Shown: piece after piece, positions 60,840 to 64,000 of the stretch
How positions within the stretch are numbered: the stretch's first letter is position 1
Layout of the letters: each line of letters starts with the position of its first letter
From: UBA6168 sp041741095
GTDB lineage: Bacteria > Bacteroidota > Bacteroidia > Chitinophagales > Saprospiraceae
Direction: 5' to 3'
Length of the DNA: 64,000 nucleotides
Assembly (NCBI GenBank): GCA_041741095.1
Contig: JBGSKQ010000039.1
Coordinates: 1 to 64,000 of the forward strand
Program-made: the position numbers and the translations under genes
The notes under the pieces: model-generated
What the model saw: the letters and a program-made list of their open reading frames with translations, nothing else
Databases searched by the model: none
What the model was told of the DNA's origin: nothing

Positions 60840-60976
60840 GAGCAGAATTAATCTTTTGCTAACGGTCTTTGGTCTTTGGTTCGACAGATTCAAGTCTTCA
60901 GTCTTCAGTCCGCAGTTCCCTTTAATAAAAGCTATGCCCGACCAAGGGCCGTTGACTGTTGACTGAAGACTGAAAA
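60840..60976. repeat. Family C short-word arrays between the lysozyme and SRPBCC genes
   Basis: GTCTTTGGTCTTTGG words (60866-60881) are followed by TCAAGTCTTCAGTCTTCAGT (60889) and, inverted, by GTTGACTGTTGACTGAAGAC (60950). The last two can pair into a long hairpin. The same ACTGAAGACTG word occurs at 104-146. Confidence 0.7.
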
Positions 60977-60985
60977 CTCCCCAAA

Positions 60986-62017
60986 TCACATCCCTTCCAT
61001 TAGATAAATCACCTTGGTCAACCATTTGCTGGTATCGGGTTCTGTCTCAGGATCAGTTATGTATTGCTCTAATACTGGTAACTTTTGTTTCAGGTTCTTG
61101 GATTTCACGTATTCATCCATGGCCATGTGGGCACCGCCGATGCCTTCGTAAGAGCCGTAATAGTCAATGACCAAGGCTTTGCCAGCGGGCACTTCAAAGG
61201 AAGAGATGCCTTTGCCATTGACGGAAGCGGCGCTTTTGATGGGAAGGGAAATTGCCATGTCCGCCATCTTATTGGCATCGTCCCACATATAATAAGCACT
61301 TGTGGGCGGGCCTGCCATTTCCATTTTGGCTTTGGTCAAAACGCCCATGAGTTGGCCAAAATTCTGGGCGAAGTAATTGGCATCCATCGCCTTGTCAAAA
61401 GACACTTTTTCACGGATACCGATATAGTTCTGGCCCGGGAAGTCCATTTCCTTCACCTCAAATTTGCTGGTAGCTGCGGGGGCTTCGGCAGCTTTTTGCT
61501 CTGCCATTTCCTTCAGGCCAGCAAGGCCCGTATCGAACATTTTGTTCATGCTGCCGCTGCCTGTTACCGCCATAAATGCATTGAATGGCCACGGCACGTC
61601 GAAGGCCATGCCCCAAGAGGTTTTGGTGGCACCGCCCTCGGCATCTTCCAGTTTGAACCAAGCATCGCCACCGCCCTGTCCTTCAAATTCGACACGGGTC
61701 TTTTGGGAGCTAGGCGGCGTGGATTCCACGGTGGTAGAAGTGCCGTTGCCAGAGTTCTCGCTGGTCCAGGAATAAGAGGCACCAACGCCAGTCGTTTTTT
61801 CGCTGTAAGTGGCCTTGATGGTCGGGTCTTCCTTGCGCCAAGGCCCCCAAACTTCTTGCGTTTTCACGTCGTCAATGATACTGAACACCAGCTCTTTTGG
61901 AGCATTGATGTTGGTAGAACGCTCATACTCAAAGTGTTTTGGCATAATGGCGGCGGCTATGAGCCAAAGTGCTACCAGTGCCAACAGGACGATACCAATT
62001 GTTTTTAGTACTTTCAT
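60986..62017 (-). CDS. SRPBCC domain protein with a C-terminal GyrI-like domain
   Basis: The N-terminal helix (LKTIGIVLLALVALWLIAAA) anchors the protein. An SRPBCC/polyketide-cyclase fold follows (about 30-180, ERSTNINAPKELVFSIIDDV, then WGPWRKEDP), and then a GyrI-like/effector-binding domain (about 190-343, PGQNYIGIREKVSFDKAMDA, AYYMWDD, and DYYGSYEGIGGAHMAMDEYV). The combination suggests binding of a hydrophobic ligand. The role is unknown. The start at 62017 matches the usual beginning of this family. Confidence 0.85.
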   Translation of the reverse strand: MKVLKTIGIVLLALVALWLIAAAIMPKHFEYERSTNINAPKELVFSIIDDVKTQEVWGPWRKEDPTIKATYSEKTTGVGASYSWTSENSGNGTSTTVESTPPSSQKTRVEFEGQGGGDAWFKLEDAEGGATKTSWGMAFDVPWPFNAFMAVTGSGSMNKMFDTGLAGLKEMAEQKAAEAPAATSKFEVKEMDFPGQNYIGIREKVSFDKAMDANYFAQNFGQLMGVLTKAKMEMAGPPTSAYYMWDDANKMADMAISLPIKSAASVNGKGISSFEVPAGKALVIDYYGSYEGIGGAHMAMDEYVKSKNLKQKLPVLEQYITDPETEPDTSKWLTKVIYLMEGM

Positions 62018-62317
62018 AATAACAAGTTTAGTTGGTGAAATTTTTTGTTTTAAAATACAATGACAAAGGTGCATTATTTAAAACAAAAAGTAGAATATTT
62101 TTTCTTTTTTTAAAGAATCAACGGTGGGTGCATTAAAGGTGGGATTGTGCATCAAAGATATGCAAGGGCAAGAGGATTGGCTGAAAAAAGCCCAATTTTA
62201 TTCGATGGTGGCCACTTGTTTAAAATTAACCCGCAATCATCGCAAAATCAATGAAATAGCATTTACTTTTGCCCGCTTTTTAAAAAGCCTTTTCACGACC
62301 AAACCTTTTTATGCGAA
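62018..62317. other. 300-bp divergent intergenic region before the arginine decarboxylase gene
   Basis: It contains A/T-rich sequence (T-runs near 62095-62112) and CAAAGGTG at 62064-62071, one mismatch from a minus-strand -7 box for the SRPBCC gene. A plus-strand frame of 65 codons from 62124 has weak coding character and no family match. No clear promoter for the decarboxylase was found. Confidence 0.5.
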
Positions 62318-63721
62318 ATGATTAAAAACCGGTATTTCGACCTTATTGACCAGACCTTTTATTTTCCCCAAGAGGGATTTGACATAGAAGAAGGCAATTT
62401 GATTTTCAATGGTGTGCCGCTCAAATACTTGATCAATAAGTATGGCACACCGCTCAAGCTCACCTACTTGCCGAAAATCGGTACCCAGATAAAAAAGGCC
62501 AAAAACATGTTCAACAAAGCCCTCAAAACGCTGGGCTACAAGGGCAAGTACCACTACTGCTATTGCACCAAGAGCAGCCACTTTAGTTACGTGGTACAGG
62601 AGGTACTCAAACATGGCGTTGAACTGGAAACTTCTTCTTCCTTTGATATTGACCTCATCCGCAACATCTATAAAAAGGAATGGATTGACAAAGACGTGAT
62701 CATCGTCAACAACGGCTTCAAAACCCGTGAATATGCCCAGAAAATCAGTGGTCTGATCAACGATGGCTTCCAGAACGTCATCCCCATTTTGGACAATAAA
62801 TTGGAGCTTGACTACTACGAAGAAATGGTAAAAGGCAAGTGCAACCTGGGCATCCGGGTGGCCACCGACGAGGAACCGAACTTTGAATTCTATACCAGCC
62901 GCCTCGGCATCCGTGGCTCAGAGGTGGTGAGCTACTACAAAGAGCGCCTCGCCAAAAACAAAAAATTCAAGGTGACCATGCTCCATTTCTTCGTGGACAC
63001 GGGCATCAAGGACTCCATCTACTACTGGGGCGAACTGAAAAAAGCCGTAAAAATGTACTGCGAGCTGAAAAAGGTCTGCTCTTCGCTCACCTCCCTCAAC
63101 ATTGGCGGGGGCATGCCCATCCGCAACAGCCTCGGCTTTGAGTTTGACTATACCTATATGGTGCGGGAAATAGTGAACATGGTAATGGCCGCCTGCCATG
63201 AAGAAGAGATACCCGAACCAGATATTTTTACAGAATTTGGCAAATACACCGTCGGTGAAAGCGGGGCGCTTATCTTCTCTGTGCTCGATCAAAAACAGCA
63301 AAACGACGCCGAGGTGTGGTATATGATTGACAACAGCCTCATCACCACCATGCCCGACAGTTGGGGCATTGCCGAGCGCTTCATCCTGTTGCCCATCAAC
63401 AAATGGCAAAACGAATACTGCCGGGTAAACATTGGCGGCCTCAGTTGCGACAATTCTGATTACTACAACTCCGAAGTACACGAAAGCCAGGTCTATCTGC
63501 CCACCATTGGCAAAAACGATCCCGAACCGCTATACCTCGGCTTCTTCCATACGGGCGCCTACCAGGACTCGCTCAGCGGCTACGGCGGCATCAAGCATTG
63601 CCTCATCCCTTCGCCGAAGCATGTGCTCATTTACAAAGATTCCAAGGGTAACATCGTGGACAAGCTCTACCGGGAGGAGCAAAAACCGGAGGATATGCTG
63701 AAGATATTGGGCTATATGTGA
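62318..63721 (+). CDS. Short PLP-dependent arginine decarboxylase (alanine-racemase fold)
   Basis: The 467-aa enzyme belongs to fold type III decarboxylases. The PLP-binding Lys lies in YHYCYCTKSSHFSYVV, the catalytic-side HGVELETSSSFDIDLI follows, and SLNIGGGMPIRNSLGFEFDY holds the phosphate-binding Gly loop. The protein belongs to the Bacteroidota group annotated as arginine decarboxylase, which is shorter than the E. coli SpeA of about 650 aa. It would produce agmatine for polyamine synthesis. The substrate assignment is inferred from the family. Confidence 0.88.
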   Translation: MIKNRYFDLIDQTFYFPQEGFDIEEGNLIFNGVPLKYLINKYGTPLKLTYLPKIGTQIKKAKNMFNKALKTLGYKGKYHYCYCTKSSHFSYVVQEVLKHGVELETSSSFDIDLIRNIYKKEWIDKDVIIVNNGFKTREYAQKISGLINDGFQNVIPILDNKLELDYYEEMVKGKCNLGIRVATDEEPNFEFYTSRLGIRGSEVVSYYKERLAKNKKFKVTMLHFFVDTGIKDSIYYWGELKKAVKMYCELKKVCSSLTSLNIGGGMPIRNSLGFEFDYTYMVREIVNMVMAACHEEEIPEPDIFTEFGKYTVGESGALIFSVLDQKQQNDAEVWYMIDNSLITTMPDSWGIAERFILLPINKWQNEYCRVNIGGLSCDNSDYYNSEVHESQVYLPTIGKNDPEPLYLGFFHTGAYQDSLSGYGGIKHCLIPSPKHVLIYKDSKGNIVDKLYREEQKPEDMLKILGYM

Positions 63722-63741
63722 TTGATGGGAAAATAAAGATT

Positions 63742-63779
63742 CGTGTGGTTTCACCACTGCATCAAAGTGAAACCACACG
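63742..63779. terminator. Perfect 13-bp hairpin between convergent genes
   Basis: CGTGTGGTTTCAC (63742-63754) pairs perfectly with 63767-63779 around a 12-nt loop. T-rich sequence follows a few bases later (63785-63795). Confidence 0.75.
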
Positions 63780-63787
63780 CAAAGTAT

Positions 63788-64000
63788 TTATTTTTCTTCC
63801 TTCAAAACAATCATACCGTCATTGGATCTGTCCACGACTACGATCAGGTTGGGCGACATGGTGTAGCTCAGTTTTTCCCCCTTTTCTATTTTATAGGCAA
63901 ATTCAATTTGACGTGGGTTTAGCTTCTTCAGGCTGACAGGTATTATAGTCGTTGAAATATCAGTCGGCGGCTGCATGACCGCTACGACATATTTTACATC
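63788..64000 (-). CDS. C-terminal end of an unidentified protein (runs off the window)
   Basis: The frame is open to the window edge and ends at TAA (63788-63790). The visible 70 residues (DVKYVVAVMQPPTDISTTII, then KKLNPRQIEFAYKIEKGEKL, and LIVVVDRSNDGMIVLKEEK) show no motif that I recognise. The start codon lies outside. Confidence 0.6.
   Translation of the reverse strand, partial: DVKYVVAVMQPPTDISTTIIPVSLKKLNPRQIEFAYKIEKGEKLSYTMSPNLIVVVDRSNDGMIVLKEEK

Noticed and set aside
61085..62008. Open frame of 307 codons on the plus strand
   Set aside because: It is antisense to the SRPBCC/GyrI gene, whose domains are clear.
62124..62321. 65-codon plus-strand frame before the arginine decarboxylase gene
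   Set aside because: Amino-acid composition and start context are weak, and it overlaps the next start codon. No support beyond being open.

Overview
The window is a 64-kb piece of a Bacteroidota chromosome. The best fit is the class Saprospiria (Saprospiraceae and relatives), but that placement is an inference from gene content. Phylum-level signs are a MurF-alanine racemase fusion, a PorP/SprF-OmpA pair of the type IX secretion/gliding kind, DUF6089, DUF4199, DUF3109 and DUF4350 proteins, a short flavobacterial-type CarB, futalosine-pathway MqnC, and promoters with the Bacteroidota -33 TTG / -7 TAnnTTTG layout. I see no rRNA, tRNA, CRISPR array, prophage or complete insertion sequence.

Layout: 1-100 is a perfect palindrome. 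From 0.1 to 10.3 kb lie an HtrA-type protease, mfd, an outer-membrane barrel, DUF3109, a DUF4350 lipoprotein, an aldehyde dehydrogenase of the aminomuconate-semialdehyde type, and a small-protein/HNH-nuclease pair whose nuclease is frameshifted. From 10.3 to 17.3 kb lie an M28/QC-like lipoprotein, DUF4199 with a MITE upstream, carB behind a leader that contains a terminator, an isoprenylcysteine methyltransferase-like protein, and mqnC. From 17 to 26 kb a mostly minus-strand block carries a class V aminotransferase, an ECF sigma factor with a membrane/barrel partner, yqgE, fabD, folE and aspS. From 26 to 38 kb lie an M23 peptidase, bcp, a nucleotidyltransferase with a NahK-like sugar kinase, a two-component pair, pabB, a nitroreductase, a rhomboid protease and small membrane proteins. 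From 38 to 46 kb lie murF-alr, rnpA, a nucleotidyltransferase-fold protein, ettA split by an in-frame amber codon, psuG and a cysteine-rich secreted protein. From 46 to 64 kb lie a Tat-exported Gfo/Idh/MocA protein, an MltD-like transglycosylase with LysM, gatA, pheS, two glycan genes, an OmpA/PD40/DUF1573 fusion with a PorP/SprF partner, a GT9, a GH25 lysozyme, an SRPBCC/GyrI protein, a short arginine decarboxylase, and a gene that runs off the end.

Most genes are housekeeping or envelope functions in short operons of one to three genes. Many converge on long, perfectly paired terminators. Gaps between co-directional genes are often filled almost completely by imperfect tandem arrays of 7-16-nt words, which fall into at least four families. 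Related sequence also occurs in frame inside mfd and murF-alr: a 56-nt block is shared by these two unrelated genes (46 of 56 bases identical, same reading frame), which recalls the in-frame palindromic elements of Rickettsia. This, the small-protein/HNH pair and the near-leaderless promoters are the most unusual signals. There are also three possible sequence-quality warnings: the terminal palindrome, two compensating indels in A-runs, and the ettA amber.
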